Assembly (NCBI RefSeq): GCF_003626735.1
Contig: NZ_RBHX01000001.1
Location: 1-64,000 of the forward strand
Length of the DNA stretch: 64,000 nt
DNA from: Microbacterium sp. CGR2
GTDB taxonomy: Bacteria > Actinomycetota > Actinomycetes > Actinomycetales > Microbacteriaceae
Reading direction: 5' to 3'
Shown here: positions 51,025-60,072 of the stretch, piece after piece
Position numbering within the stretch: position 1 is the stretch's first letter
How the letters are laid out: each line of letters opens with the position of its first letter
Notes under the pieces: generated by a model
What the model saw: the letters and a program-made list of their open reading frames with translations, nothing else
Told to the model about the DNA's origin: nothing
The model's database searches: none
Position numbers and translations under genes: made by a program

Positions 51025-51912
51025 CTAGAGGCGCTCCGCGAATTCCTTCAGCCAGGGACGCAGCTCCGGACCGAGGTCCTCGCGGTCAGACGCGAGCTGC
51101 ACGATGGCCTTGATGTAGTCCACCCGGTCGCCGGTGTCGTAACGACGCCCGCGGAAGACGACTCCGACCACGCCGGGTCCGTCCGTGTCGGCCGCCATCT
51201 CCTGCAGAGCATCGGTGAGCTGGATCTCGCCACCCTTACCCGGCTCCGTGCGCTCGAGGATGTCGAACACGGAGGCCGGCAGCACGTAGCGCCCGATGAT
51301 GGCCAGGTTGGACGGTGCGTCCTCCTGCGCGGGCTTCTCCACGAGGCCGGTCACGCGAACGTTGTCCGACCCGTCGATCGGGTCGACCGCAGCCGCACCG
51401 TACATGTGGATGCTGGCGGGATCGACCTCCATCAGCGCCACCACCGCGGCGCCGGAGCGCTGGTGCTCGGCGATCATCTCGGTCAGCAGCGGGTCGCGCT
51501 CATCGATGAGGTCGTCGCCGAGAAGCACCGCGAAAGAGCTGTCCCCCACATGAGTGCGAGCGCGCAGCACGGCGTGCCCGAGCCCCTTGGGCTCACCCTG
51601 GCGGACGAAGTGGATGTCGGCGAGATCGCTCGACTTCACGACACTGGCGAGGCGACCGTCGTCGCCCTTCTCCATCAGCTTCACCTCGAGCTCGGGGACC
51701 GAGTCGAAGTGGTTGGAGATCGCGTTCTTGTTCCGACCGATGATGACGAGGATGTCGTCGATACCGGCATCCGCCGCTTCTTCGACGACGTACTGGATCG
51801 CCGGCTTGTCGACGACCGGAAGCATCTCCTTCGGCATCGCCTTGGTCGCAGGAAGGAATCGTGTTCCCAGTCCTGCCGCGGGAATGACGGCCTTGATCTT
51901 GTGCTCACCCAT
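51025..51912 (-). CDS. galU: UTP-glucose-1-phosphate uridylyltransferase
   Basis: 295 residues from ATG 51912. Nucleotide-binding AAGLGTRFLPATKAMPKEML, sugar-binding VEKPAQEDAPSNLAIIGRYV and YDTGDRVDYIKA are GalU signatures. It makes UDP-glucose for cell-wall and exopolysaccharide synthesis. Divergent from the folate gene at 51957; a GTG two codons upstream is the alternative start. Confidence 0.95.
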   Translation of the reverse strand: MGEHKIKAVIPAAGLGTRFLPATKAMPKEMLPVVDKPAIQYVVEEAADAGIDDILVIIGRNKNAISNHFDSVPELEVKLMEKGDDGRLASVVKSSDLADIHFVRQGEPKGLGHAVLRARTHVGDSSFAVLLGDDLIDERDPLLTEMIAEHQRSGAAVVALMEVDPASIHMYGAAAVDPIDGSDNVRVTGLVEKPAQEDAPSNLAIIGRYVLPASVFDILERTEPGKGGEIQLTDALQEMAADTDGPGVVGVVFRGRRYDTGDRVDYIKAIVQLASDREDLGPELRPWLKEFAERL

Positions 51913-51956
51913 CCTCACAGCCTAGCGGTGGCTGCCGCCGCCGTAGACTCGGACTC

Positions 51957-52553
51957 ATGTCGAACGACGTCGAACACGCCAAGCGCGCACTCCGCGCAGA
52001 GCTCAGAGAACGTCGTCAACTGCTCTCGGAATCGCAACGGGACGCAGCAGCGAACGCGATCGCCGAACGACTGGACGCACTGATCGATTCCCTCGACGCG
52101 CGAGCAGTCTCGTGCTACCTCTCCACCACCACCGAGCCGGGCACGCGAGCGTTCGTCTCCAGGGCTGTGCGGCGCGGCATCCGAGTACTCCTCCCCATCA
52201 CCCGCGCGGACGGACTGCTCGACTGGGCCGTCGCCTCGGATGACGACGACGAGGCGGAAGGGCTCTACGGCCTGCCGGAGCCGAGCGGCGAGGTTCTGGG
52301 GCCCATCGCGGTCAACGACGTCGATCTCATGATCGTTCCGGCGGCGGCGGTCGACCGAACGGGCATGCGGATGGGTTGGGGACGCGGCTACTTCGACAAG
52401 ACCATCGGCTCGATGGAGAAGTGCCCGCCCGTCTTCGCCGTCATCTATGATTCCGAGATACTCGACTCTCTGCCGCGCGAGGTGCACGACCAGCCGGTGA
52501 ACGGCATCGTGACTCCGTCGCAGACCCTGACCCTGTCGCCCTCGCGGCGCTGA
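51957..52553 (+). CDS. 5-formyltetrahydrofolate cyclo-ligase
   Basis: 198 residues. AKRALRAELRERRQLLSESQ is the basic N-terminus, and VDLMIVPAAAVDRTGMRMGW then GRGYFDKTI is the ATP/substrate loop of the family. It converts 5-formyl-THF to 5,10-methenyl-THF. Divergent from galU with 44 bases between, and upstream of the zinc-ribbon and mscL genes in the order usual for Microbacteriaceae. Confidence 0.92.
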   Translation: MSNDVEHAKRALRAELRERRQLLSESQRDAAANAIAERLDALIDSLDARAVSCYLSTTTEPGTRAFVSRAVRRGIRVLLPITRADGLLDWAVASDDDDEAEGLYGLPEPSGEVLGPIAVNDVDLMIVPAAAVDRTGMRMGWGRGYFDKTIGSMEKCPPVFAVIYDSEILDSLPREVHDQPVNGIVTPSQTLTLSPSRR

Positions 52554-52567
52554 CCTGCAAGGACTCC

Positions 52568-52840
52568 ATGCCCACCTACGCTTATGCCTGCACTTCGTGC
52601 GGACACTCCTTCGACGCCGTGCAGAGTTTTGCCGACAACGCCCTCACCGAGTGCCCCGAGTGCGGCGGCGCGCTGCGGAAGCAGTACGGCTCGATCGGAG
52701 TGACCTTCAACGGATCCGGCTTCTATCGCACGGACTCGCGCGCCAAATCCGGTGGCTCGTCGGATGCTTCGACATCATCGAAGTCGGAGTCGACGACAAG
52801 CGCCAAACCGGCCGCTGCGTCGACCGCGACCTCGTCCTGA
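52568..52840 (+). CDS. FmdB-like zinc ribbon protein
   Basis: 90 residues. The zinc ribbon is YACTSCGHSFDA ... LTECPECGGAL, with a Ser/Thr/Ala tail. This small family is annotated as putative regulatory protein. It lies between the folate gene and mscL in a probable operon (14 and 24 bases apart). Confidence 0.88.
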   Translation: MPTYAYACTSCGHSFDAVQSFADNALTECPECGGALRKQYGSIGVTFNGSGFYRTDSRAKSGGSSDASTSSKSESTTSAKPAAASTATSS

Positions 52841-52864
52841 GGTCCTGAACTGTAAAGGACTCTG

Positions 52865-53305
52865 ATGCTCAAGGGTTTCCGAGAATTCATCCTGCGCGGC
52901 AACGTCATCGACCTTGCCGTTGCCGTCGTCATCGGCGCCGCTTTCACCTCGATCGTCAACGCGGTCGTCGCCAGCATCATCACGCCGCTGATCTCCTTGT
53001 TCTTCAAGGCCGACGCCATGGGTGAGTTCGGCCCGCAGATCCGCAACATCTACGGCGACATGGTCACCTTTCCGCTCAGCGACCTGATCGCAGCGATCAT
53101 CAGCTTCCTCGCCGTAGCGGTGGTCGTGTACTTCGTCTTCGTGCTGCCGATGAACACGTTCAAGGCGCACGTCGAAGCACGCAAGGGCACGCCGGCGGAA
53201 TCGCCCGAGGAAGAACCGGCGGCCGCGACCGAGGCGGAGCTGCTCGTGGAGATCCGCGACCTGCTCAAGAACCAGAGCGCGGGAACGTCGCCCCGAATTC
53301 AGTAG
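52865..53305 (+). CDS. mscL: large-conductance mechanosensitive channel
   Basis: 146 residues. The N-terminus MLKGFREFILRGNVIDLAVA and VVIGAAFTSIVNAVVASIIT give the first helix and pore-lining TM1. TM2 spans about 76-98, and a charged coiled C-terminus ends in ELLVEIRDLLKNQS. It releases solutes on osmotic down-shock. Its last seven bases overlap the convergent gene at 53299. Confidence 0.95.
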   Translation: MLKGFREFILRGNVIDLAVAVVIGAAFTSIVNAVVASIITPLISLFFKADAMGEFGPQIRNIYGDMVTFPLSDLIAAIISFLAVAVVVYFVFVLPMNTFKAHVEARKGTPAESPEEEPAAATEAELLVEIRDLLKNQSAGTSPRIQ

Positions 53306-53508
53306 TGCGGCGGCACGTCCTGGATCAGGCGGTCGTCATTGGGTCCTTTCGGACCTCGACGCCTGCCTGATTCCGGTTCGGCGCGGACATCGGGAGCGGA
53401 ATCGGGTTCGGGATCCGTCCCCGGCACGGGCGTGAGACGCGCTCGGCGGGCGCCCGGAACGCGAACGACCCGCTGACCCTCCGCGTCGGGGCCGGGCCGG
53501 TCGGTCAT
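53299..53508 (-). CDS. small basic hypothetical protein
   Basis: 69 residues, Pro/Arg/Asp rich with no recognised domain. The start overlaps the stop of the helicase-like gene (ATGA), and the 3' end overlaps mscL. It looks like a short accessory gene co-transcribed with the upstream one; function unknown. Confidence 0.5.
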   Translation of the reverse strand: MTDRPGPDAEGQRVVRVPGARRARLTPVPGTDPEPDSAPDVRAEPESGRRRGPKGPNDDRLIQDVPPHY

Positions 53509-56500
53509 CTGTCCCTGTCGATGATGTCGATCGGCTGCGTGTCGTTATCGGCACGAGGCGCCGACTCCGAGATCCCGAGCACGCCGGCGATGCGCGCGGC
53601 AGCGGTGACCGGATCGCTGTACAGGTCGAACGCGTGCACACGCACGTAGTGCCAGCCGAGCCGGCGGAGGACATGCGGCCGCAGACGCAAGGTCTCGCGC
53701 AGGGACTCTCCCCGAGACTCGGGGTCGGATTCGATCACGACGGCCTTGCCGTCATGCTGCGCGACCAGGGGCAGCAGGCCACGGTAGTCGACGTCGACCG
53801 ATGCGCCGAGTCGGCGCAGCTCCCGTGCCAAGGCCAAGGTCAGCGGGTCGGCGAGATCCTCCAGACGCCCGTCTCTGCTGCGCGCCGCCAGACCGCCCAG
53901 GATCGACATCAGCGTCGCCGCGCCGTGCTCCAGACGTCCGTCATCGAACGAGGACGGACGGATGGACGAGACGAGGACCATCGAACGACGTGCCCGCGTC
54001 ATGCCGACTGTGAGCAACCGCTCGCCGTCAGGAGTGGACAGATCACCGAAATCGCTGAGCACGCGGCCGTGCTTGGTGAGGCCGAATCCCAGGGAGAAGA
54101 TCACACGATCGCGACTCTCCGCGACGGATTCCTCGAGGGTCAGCACCGCGAACGGCTCGACCGTATCGCGCCCGACGAAGTCGGCGACATCCGATCGTCC
54201 CGCGAACGCCGAGGTCACGGCCGCGCGGACGCGCTCCGCGTGGCGCGCGCTCGCGGTGACGACCATGAGCGTCTCGGACGGCCGATGGATGGCGTGCTCC
54301 ACGACCAGGGTGACCACTCGCGCCACTTCGGCGTCGGGGCTCTCCACGGCACCGGAGATCGGATCCGGCGTACCGGTACCACCCTCGACGTAGTCGACGG
54401 TCAGGCTGCCGCGCCCCAGATAAGAACCTGCCCACGGAAGCGAGACGATGTCGCCGCCGTAGAAGGCGTCGTTGATCAGTTCGGCGAGATCTTCTCCACC
54501 GGCCCGATAGCTCCGCGTGAGAGTCATGACCGGCAGGAGCTCGGAGAGGCGCTCGAACACCGAGACGTCGTCGAACGGTACTTCCGCCTCCCACGTCTGT
54601 TCCGGGTCGACGGCGATGTGGAAAGGCGAGGGGCGCTGGGTGACCGGGTCACCGAAGGCCACGACCTGACGCGCGCGACGGATGGCCGGGGCCGCCTCTG
54701 CGAGATTTATCGCCGCGGCATCGACGAGGAGCACGGCGTCGAACTCGACCGAGTCCGGGATCTCGGGGACGAGGTACGGCGAGGATATCCAGACCGGTGC
54801 GAGGACCTCGACGAGCCTCGGCGCAGCGCTCACGACTTCTGCCGTGGTCGTGGCCGGTTGGGTCAGGGCGCGACGTAGGTGCTGAGACTGCTGCGGTTCG
54901 TCGACGATCGCGATCCGCCACTGGTTCGCGAGCTGCCAGGCGAGCAGTGGTCCGGCCATGGCCGCATGGGCCTCGTCGACGAGTCGGAAGTCACGTTCGA
55001 GCCGATCGACGACCGCGGTGTTGGCGCCGAGGAGTGCACGATTCTCTTGGAGAGCACGCTCGAGCAGAGACTGCCACCAGGCGAACTCGAGCTCGTCACC
55101 CACTCGCGCTTCGGAGACGTGTCGCACGGACAACTCCGCGAGCAGCGGGCCCAGGCCGAGCAAGGCGAGCCGGTCGCGCAACTGCGCCCGCTCGACCAGG
55201 TTCTCGAAGACGTCCGATTTGGCAGCGAGACCGGCCAGAGTGCGAACCAGTCGGGCTACGGGCAGCGATGCCAGCGGCTCACGGCGGCCGAGAGCCGCGT
55301 CGAGCTCGGCGAGTTCCCCTTCCACGCGCTGCCATGCGACGGAGACGTCGGCGAGACCGAGGGGCACCTCCGGCGCCACCCCCGCCTCCACGCATCGCTG
55401 CCACTGGGTGCGCTGCGCCTGGATCCGGAGGAGCGACTCGTGCATCTCGTGGACGTGCACGCCGGGACGGACGTACTCCTTGGCCAGACGACGCAGCCGC
55501 CGACGGTTCGTGCCGGACAGGCCGGGCGCGTCGCGGCGCGAGCCGTGCGCCAGGATGAGGTCGCCGAGCGGGCGCTCGAACACCGTCGGGCTGAAGCGAT
55601 CGAGAGTGTCGCGGATCCCCTGAAGGAGTTGCAGATACTCCCCCAGTTCGTCGATGGTCGCGAACGGGCGCATGTGCGTCTGCGCGATGAGTTCATAGCC
55701 CCGCTCGAGGAGGGCTGGCACGCTGTCCGCGTGCAGCCGGCCCGCCAGGTCGTGCGCCGCGCGCGCGGCTTCGGTGCTGGCGAAGGTGACGCCATACCAG
55801 GGCGAGTCGTTCGGCCCGAAGCGGAACTCGCCCAGGCGCGCGGCCTGACCCAGCGCCGCAGCAGCTTCGGTTCGATCGTTCGCCAGGCGCCGCAGTGCCT
55901 CTGGACCGAGGCGTGCCGTCGTCGACGGAGGTACGGGGAGAGAGGCGAGCCGCGTCAGCTGACGGGTGGCATCCAGGACCGATGCGTCCATGCCGGTGAC
56001 GGGAGCGGTCAAAGCCTGGCGGTAGTCGCGGAGAACGGTGCGCAGGCGCACCAGAGCGTCGTCGACCTCGCTGACCTTGGGCGCCGTGGCCTTCTCATTG
56101 CGTCCGATCGCGCGCACCAGATCACGGCGCACGCTGGCCGGCGAGATGGCCAGGCTGTCCAGACCGATTCCGGCGAGTCGGTGCCGGACGCCGTCGAGAG
56201 TGGACCGTCGGGCGGAGACCACGAGAACACGCTTGCCGCTGCGCACGAGCTCGCCCAGGGCGTTGATGACGGTCTGGGTGCCTCCGGTTCCGGGAAGCGT
56301 CGAGACGGTGAGTGAGTGTCCCGCCGCGATGCGCGCGAGCACCGCCTCCTGCTCCGCATCGGCGTCCAGGAGCAGGTTGTCGGATGCCGGTGCCCGGTCG
56401 TCCGGAGAGGTGTGGTGCGGCACGGCGCGCGGAGCGGTGACCTGCTCGCGGTCTGCGACGTGACCTGCCAGAGCGTTGAGCATCTGGTTGTCGAGGCTGC

Positions 56501-57221
56501 GGCCATCGCGCGACATCGCGCCCGCGACATCGGCGAACGTGGAGACGACCAACCGTGGTTCCACCGAGAACGTGTCGATCGACCGCGTCATCGCGCGCAG
56601 GCTGTCGATCACCGGCTGCGGTTTGAAGACTCCGCCGTCGTAGGCGAGCGCGGCCAGAGCGGTCGGATCGATCGAGATGTCGAAGTGTTCCCGGGCGATG
56701 CGGACGAGCTCCGGATTCACCTCGAACACACCCTGCAGCTTGAGCTCGAAGTCCGAGTGGTGGCGCCTGATCGCCAGCGGGCGCAGCAGCACCGGTGCAG
56801 CGAAACCGGCGCCTCCGATCCGCCACCGCGCGACGCCGACGGCGAGATGCACGGCCTCGATCCCTCGGACGGTGCGGAGCTCGGTGTTCTTGGCGGTGAT
56901 GCGTTCTGCAGCCAGTCGTGCCGTTCGCAGACCGACCTCGTCGCGGAAGAGATTGGACAGGAGCGTCGACTTGCCGGTGATGAACTGCGGCAGGCTGCCG
57001 GGGTGCGCCTTCGAGATATCGATGCCTGATTCGGGGCGATCGCGGAAGCTGACGAGCGGCGACGCGCCGCCGAGATCGGCGGCCTCCGCGCGGAGTCGGG
57101 CGCGCTCGGCGTCTGCCGCATGCGCGATGCCGACCCCGGTGGCGGACTCGCTCAGGTCGCCGAGGGTCACAGAGCCCTCCGTCGCTGCGTCATCCGCAGA
57201 CCTGTCTTCACGTCGCCACAC
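53505..57221 (-). CDS. large SF1-helicase-like protein with degenerate ATPase motifs
   Basis: 1238 residues. The N-terminal 270 residues resemble DUF4011-type modules. The SF1-like core has the Walker A position as LPGTGGTQT (309-317), where the lysine of GKT is replaced by Thr315, and the Walker B position as VLLVDAAAINL, lacking D-E. Late motifs MTLTRSYRAG and TPDGERLLTVGMTRARRSMV are present. The C-terminal 100 residues (DGKAVVIESDPESRGESLRE, RRLGWHYVRVHAFDLY) are a Vsr-like nuclease fold. Probably a DNA-repair or conflict scaffold whose ATPase is weak or lost. Chromosomal. Confidence 0.75.
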   Translation of the reverse strand: MWRREDRSADDAATEGSVTLGDLSESATGVGIAHAADAERARLRAEAADLGGASPLVSFRDRPESGIDISKAHPGSLPQFITGKSTLLSNLFRDEVGLRTARLAAERITAKNTELRTVRGIEAVHLAVGVARWRIGGAGFAAPVLLRPLAIRRHHSDFELKLQGVFEVNPELVRIAREHFDISIDPTALAALAYDGGVFKPQPVIDSLRAMTRSIDTFSVEPRLVVSTFADVAGAMSRDGRSLDNQMLNALAGHVADREQVTAPRAVPHHTSPDDRAPASDNLLLDADAEQEAVLARIAAGHSLTVSTLPGTGGTQTVINALGELVRSGKRVLVVSARRSTLDGVRHRLAGIGLDSLAISPASVRRDLVRAIGRNEKATAPKVSEVDDALVRLRTVLRDYRQALTAPVTGMDASVLDATRQLTRLASLPVPPSTTARLGPEALRRLANDRTEAAAALGQAARLGEFRFGPNDSPWYGVTFASTEAARAAHDLAGRLHADSVPALLERGYELIAQTHMRPFATIDELGEYLQLLQGIRDTLDRFSPTVFERPLGDLILAHGSRRDAPGLSGTNRRRLRRLAKEYVRPGVHVHEMHESLLRIQAQRTQWQRCVEAGVAPEVPLGLADVSVAWQRVEGELAELDAALGRREPLASLPVARLVRTLAGLAAKSDVFENLVERAQLRDRLALLGLGPLLAELSVRHVSEARVGDELEFAWWQSLLERALQENRALLGANTAVVDRLERDFRLVDEAHAAMAGPLLAWQLANQWRIAIVDEPQQSQHLRRALTQPATTTAEVVSAAPRLVEVLAPVWISSPYLVPEIPDSVEFDAVLLVDAAAINLAEAAPAIRRARQVVAFGDPVTQRPSPFHIAVDPEQTWEAEVPFDDVSVFERLSELLPVMTLTRSYRAGGEDLAELINDAFYGGDIVSLPWAGSYLGRGSLTVDYVEGGTGTPDPISGAVESPDAEVARVVTLVVEHAIHRPSETLMVVTASARHAERVRAAVTSAFAGRSDVADFVGRDTVEPFAVLTLEESVAESRDRVIFSLGFGLTKHGRVLSDFGDLSTPDGERLLTVGMTRARRSMVLVSSIRPSSFDDGRLEHGAATLMSILGGLAARSRDGRLEDLADPLTLALARELRRLGASVDVDYRGLLPLVAQHDGKAVVIESDPESRGESLRETLRLRPHVLRRLGWHYVRVHAFDLYSDPVTAAARIAGVLGISESAPRADNDTQPIDIIDRDR

Positions 57222-57399
57222 ACTCTCACCCTAGGCGCGAGACGGGAGAAGCCGGGGTATCCCTGGCGGGTTTCACCGGATTTCTGGCTGCGACGAACGT
57301 CCTTCACTGCTCCTGCAAAGGGTAGGGGACGCCGCTGGTTCTCCACGAAGATCGGGTTCACCCCGGTCGATCGTCGTCGTGGCCGGTCAGGATGGAGGC

Positions 57400-57912
57400 A
57401 TGACATTCCGCTATGACTTCGCACCCACCCCGTTCGGCGACGCACTCGCGGTGTTCTCCGACGATGGCATCGTGGGCTTCGATCTCGGCGAATCCGAGGA
57501 CCCCACGGTGCCGTGGCTCCTCGAGGGCGTATCCCGACAGCTCCGAGCCGTGCCCGAACCCGACCCCGGCGCCGCCGATGAGCTCGCTCATCTGCTCGCC
57601 GAGTACTTCGACGGAGCCCCTATCGACTTCAACGAGCACCTCCGCCTGGACTGGCGCCTCGTCGACGGCTTCCATCGCACCGCACTGCAGGCGATCTGCG
57701 GCATCCCCTGGGGACAGACTCTGAGTTACGGAGAGGTCGCCGTGCTCGCCGGTCATCCGGGCGCAGCCCGCGCGGTCGGCACCGCCTGTCGCCTCACGCC
57801 GTTCTCCGTCATCGTTCCCGTGCACCGGGTCGTGCGCTCAGACGGTTCGGCCGGCCACTACGGAGCGCACCCGGAGCGAAAGCAGTTTCTCCTGGACCTC
57901 GAAGGTCGGTGA
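57400..57912 (+). CDS. Ogt/MGMT homologue lacking the catalytic cysteine
   Basis: 170 residues, the length of full Ogt proteins. The DNA-binding domain is typical (IPWGQTLSYGEVAVLAGHPG, AARAVGTACRLTPF), but the acceptor motif reads VPVHRVV, with Val141 where the methyl-accepting Cys of PCHRV should be. Such proteins cannot demethylate. Alkyltransferase-like proteins with a substituted cysteine instead mark O6-alkylguanine for excision repair. ATG 57400 is chosen over 57379 by alignment with the family N-terminus. Confidence 0.85.
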   Translation: MTFRYDFAPTPFGDALAVFSDDGIVGFDLGESEDPTVPWLLEGVSRQLRAVPEPDPGAADELAHLLAEYFDGAPIDFNEHLRLDWRLVDGFHRTALQAICGIPWGQTLSYGEVAVLAGHPGAARAVGTACRLTPFSVIVPVHRVVRSDGSAGHYGAHPERKQFLLDLEGR

Positions 57913-57934
57913 GCGATTGGTCCGGGAGAGCAGA

Positions 57935-57967
57935 CGTGGACCCGGCGAGTAGGCCGCCGGGTCCACG
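57935..57967. terminator. bidirectional hairpin between convergent genes
   Basis: CGTGGACCCGGCG (57935-57947) and CGCCGGGTCCACG (57955-57967) form a perfect 13-bp stem with a 7-base loop between the Ogt-like gene and the symporter gene, which converge here. Confidence 0.75.
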
Positions 57968-57982
57968 CGTTCCTCCATGTCG

Positions 57983-59620
57983 TCAGTGATCGACCGCCTT
58001 CTCTGCCCCGAACCCGGTCAGCGAGCGCACCTCCATCTCGGCCGCGAGTTCTGGCGATTCCTTCACCTTGCTGGTGACGGTTCCCAGCCAGCCGAGCAGG
58101 AACCCGAGTGGGATCGACACGATGCCGGGGTTGTTCATCGGCCAGATGGCGATGTCGATACCGGGGATCATCGACGTCGGCGTGCCGGAGAACACGGGCG
58201 ACAGCACAATGAGCAGGATCGCGGCGCCGAGACCTCCGTACATGCTCCACACCGCGCCTCGGGTGTTGAACCGTCGCCAGAAGAGCGAGTACAGGATCGT
58301 GGGGAGGTTGGCGGAGGCCGCGACAGCGAACGCCAGAGCGACGAGGAAGGCGATGTTCTGCCCCTGCGCACCGATGCCGCCGATGATCGCGAGGATGCCG
58401 ATCACGATCACCGTGCGTCGGGCGACCCGCACCTCGGCGTCCGGGTCGGCCTCGACCTGCTTGCCGGCCGCGTCCTTCCGCCCCTTCTGGATGACGTTCG
58501 CATAGATGTCGTGCGCGAACGACGCGGCGGCGGTGATCGTCAATCCGGCGACGACCGCGAGGATCGTCGCGAACGCCACGGCCGAGATGAAGCCGAGGAG
58601 CAGAGGCCCGCCGAGCTCGAGCGCGAGCAATGGTGCCGCCGAGTTCACGCCTCCGGGAGCGGCGGCGATGACGTCGGCGCCCACCAGGGCACCTGCGCCG
58701 TAGCCGAGCACCAGAGTCAGCAGGTAGAACCCGCCGATCAGCCAGATCGCCCATACGACCGAACGCCGAGCCTCCTTGGCGGTGGGTACCGTGTAGAACC
58801 GCATGAGCACGTGCGGGAGACCCGCGGTGCCGAGCACGAGAGCCATCCCGAGTGACAGGAAGTCCCAAGGGTTCGCTCCGTACTGCAGTCCGGGCGCGAG
58901 GATCGCGTCACCCTTGTCGGAGTTGGCGACCGCAGCTTCCAGCAGCGTGTTCAAGCTGAACCCGTTGATCGCCAGCACCCAGATCGTCATTCCCAGCGCA
59001 CCGCCGATAAGGAGGAACGCCTTGACGATCTGAACCCACGTCGTCCCCTTCATGCCGCCGATCAGGACGTAGACGATCATCAGGATGCCGACCACCGCGA
59101 TCACGATCGATTGGCCGAGACGACCGTCGATGCCGAGCAGCAGTGAGACGAGTCCGCCGGCGCCGGCCATCTGCGCGAGCAGGTAGAAGAAGCACACGGC
59201 GAGAGTCGTGATCGCCGCTGCCATCCGCACCGGACGCTGCTTGAGACGGAACGAGAGCACATCGGCCATCGTGAACTTGCCGGTGTTGCGCATGAGCTCC
59301 GCGACCAGCAGCAACGCGACGAGCCAGGCGACCAGGAATCCGATCGAATACAGGAACCCGTCATAGCCGTTGATCGCGATGGCTCCGCAGATCCCGAGAA
59401 AGGACGCCGCCGACAGGTAGTCGCCGGCGATGGCGAAGCCGTTCTGCGGTCCCGTGAACGAGCGTCCGGCGGCGTAGTAGTCGGCCGCGGTCTTGTTGTT
59501 GCGGCTCGCACGGATGACGATGAAGAGCGTCACCGCGACGAATGCCAGGAAGATCGAGATGTTGAGGATCGGATTGCTCTGGCTGGCGACGGAGTCCGTT
59601 GCGGTGCGAATGATGTTCAC
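57983..59620 (-). CDS. sodium:solute (acetate-type) symporter
   Basis: 545 residues, about 13 membrane segments. Family features are DYYAAGRSFTGPQNGFAIAG, GDYLSAASFLGICGAIAING and LVLGTAGLPHVLMRFYTVPT. It imports acetate or other short carboxylates with sodium or protons. Its start overlaps the stop of the DUF485 gene (4 bases), the standard actP-type pairing. Confidence 0.92.
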   Translation of the reverse strand: MNIIRTATDSVASQSNPILNISIFLAFVAVTLFIVIRASRNNKTAADYYAAGRSFTGPQNGFAIAGDYLSAASFLGICGAIAINGYDGFLYSIGFLVAWLVALLLVAELMRNTGKFTMADVLSFRLKQRPVRMAAAITTLAVCFFYLLAQMAGAGGLVSLLLGIDGRLGQSIVIAVVGILMIVYVLIGGMKGTTWVQIVKAFLLIGGALGMTIWVLAINGFSLNTLLEAAVANSDKGDAILAPGLQYGANPWDFLSLGMALVLGTAGLPHVLMRFYTVPTAKEARRSVVWAIWLIGGFYLLTLVLGYGAGALVGADVIAAAPGGVNSAAPLLALELGGPLLLGFISAVAFATILAVVAGLTITAAASFAHDIYANVIQKGRKDAAGKQVEADPDAEVRVARRTVIVIGILAIIGGIGAQGQNIAFLVALAFAVAASANLPTILYSLFWRRFNTRGAVWSMYGGLGAAILLIVLSPVFSGTPTSMIPGIDIAIWPMNNPGIVSIPLGFLLGWLGTVTSKVKESPELAAEMEVRSLTGFGAEKAVDH

Positions 59621-59964
59621 GCGTGCCCCTGTGCTTTCTCGAGGTCTTCACGAATCTCCGTCGAGAGAGGATCGAGCTTCCTGTTGGCGAAAGACACGTA
59701 GGCCATGGTGATGGCGAAGGTCGTGACGAACTGCCCCAGGCCCAGGAGAAGGCCGATGGTGATATCGCCCCACACACGTTGCGCCATGAAATCCGTCGCG
59801 AATGCGGCGAGAAGGACATAGGCGAAATACCAGATGAGGAAGAACGCCGCGAGGGGGAAGATGAAAGATCGCTGCGTGCGTTTCAAAGTGAGGAATCGTG
59901 GAGATTCCTCGATCGCGATGTAGTCGATCGCGCCGTTCGAACCCGGAGGGGTCTCGCTGCTCAT
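59617..59964 (-). CDS. DUF485 membrane protein, symporter partner
   Basis: 115 residues with two membrane segments (about 34-56 and 73-94) and YVSFANRKLDPLSTEIREDL at the C-terminus. DUF485 genes precede actP-type symporter genes. ATG 59964 has GGAGG upstream, and a start 18 bases earlier is possible. Divergent from the LuxR regulator, which may control this pair. Confidence 0.9.
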   Translation of the reverse strand: MSSETPPGSNGAIDYIAIEESPRFLTLKRTQRSFIFPLAAFFLIWYFAYVLLAAFATDFMAQRVWGDITIGLLLGLGQFVTTFAITMAYVSFANRKLDPLSTEIREDLEKAQGHA

Positions 59965-60072
59965 GGGGCCTCCTTGCCACACGTCCGTTTCCGCACGTCT
60001 CAGCCGCGCAGAATGATAGGGTCGACGCTACGAAACGGGGAACGGCGCCGTCACCCCCGAAAGTAGGTAGTC

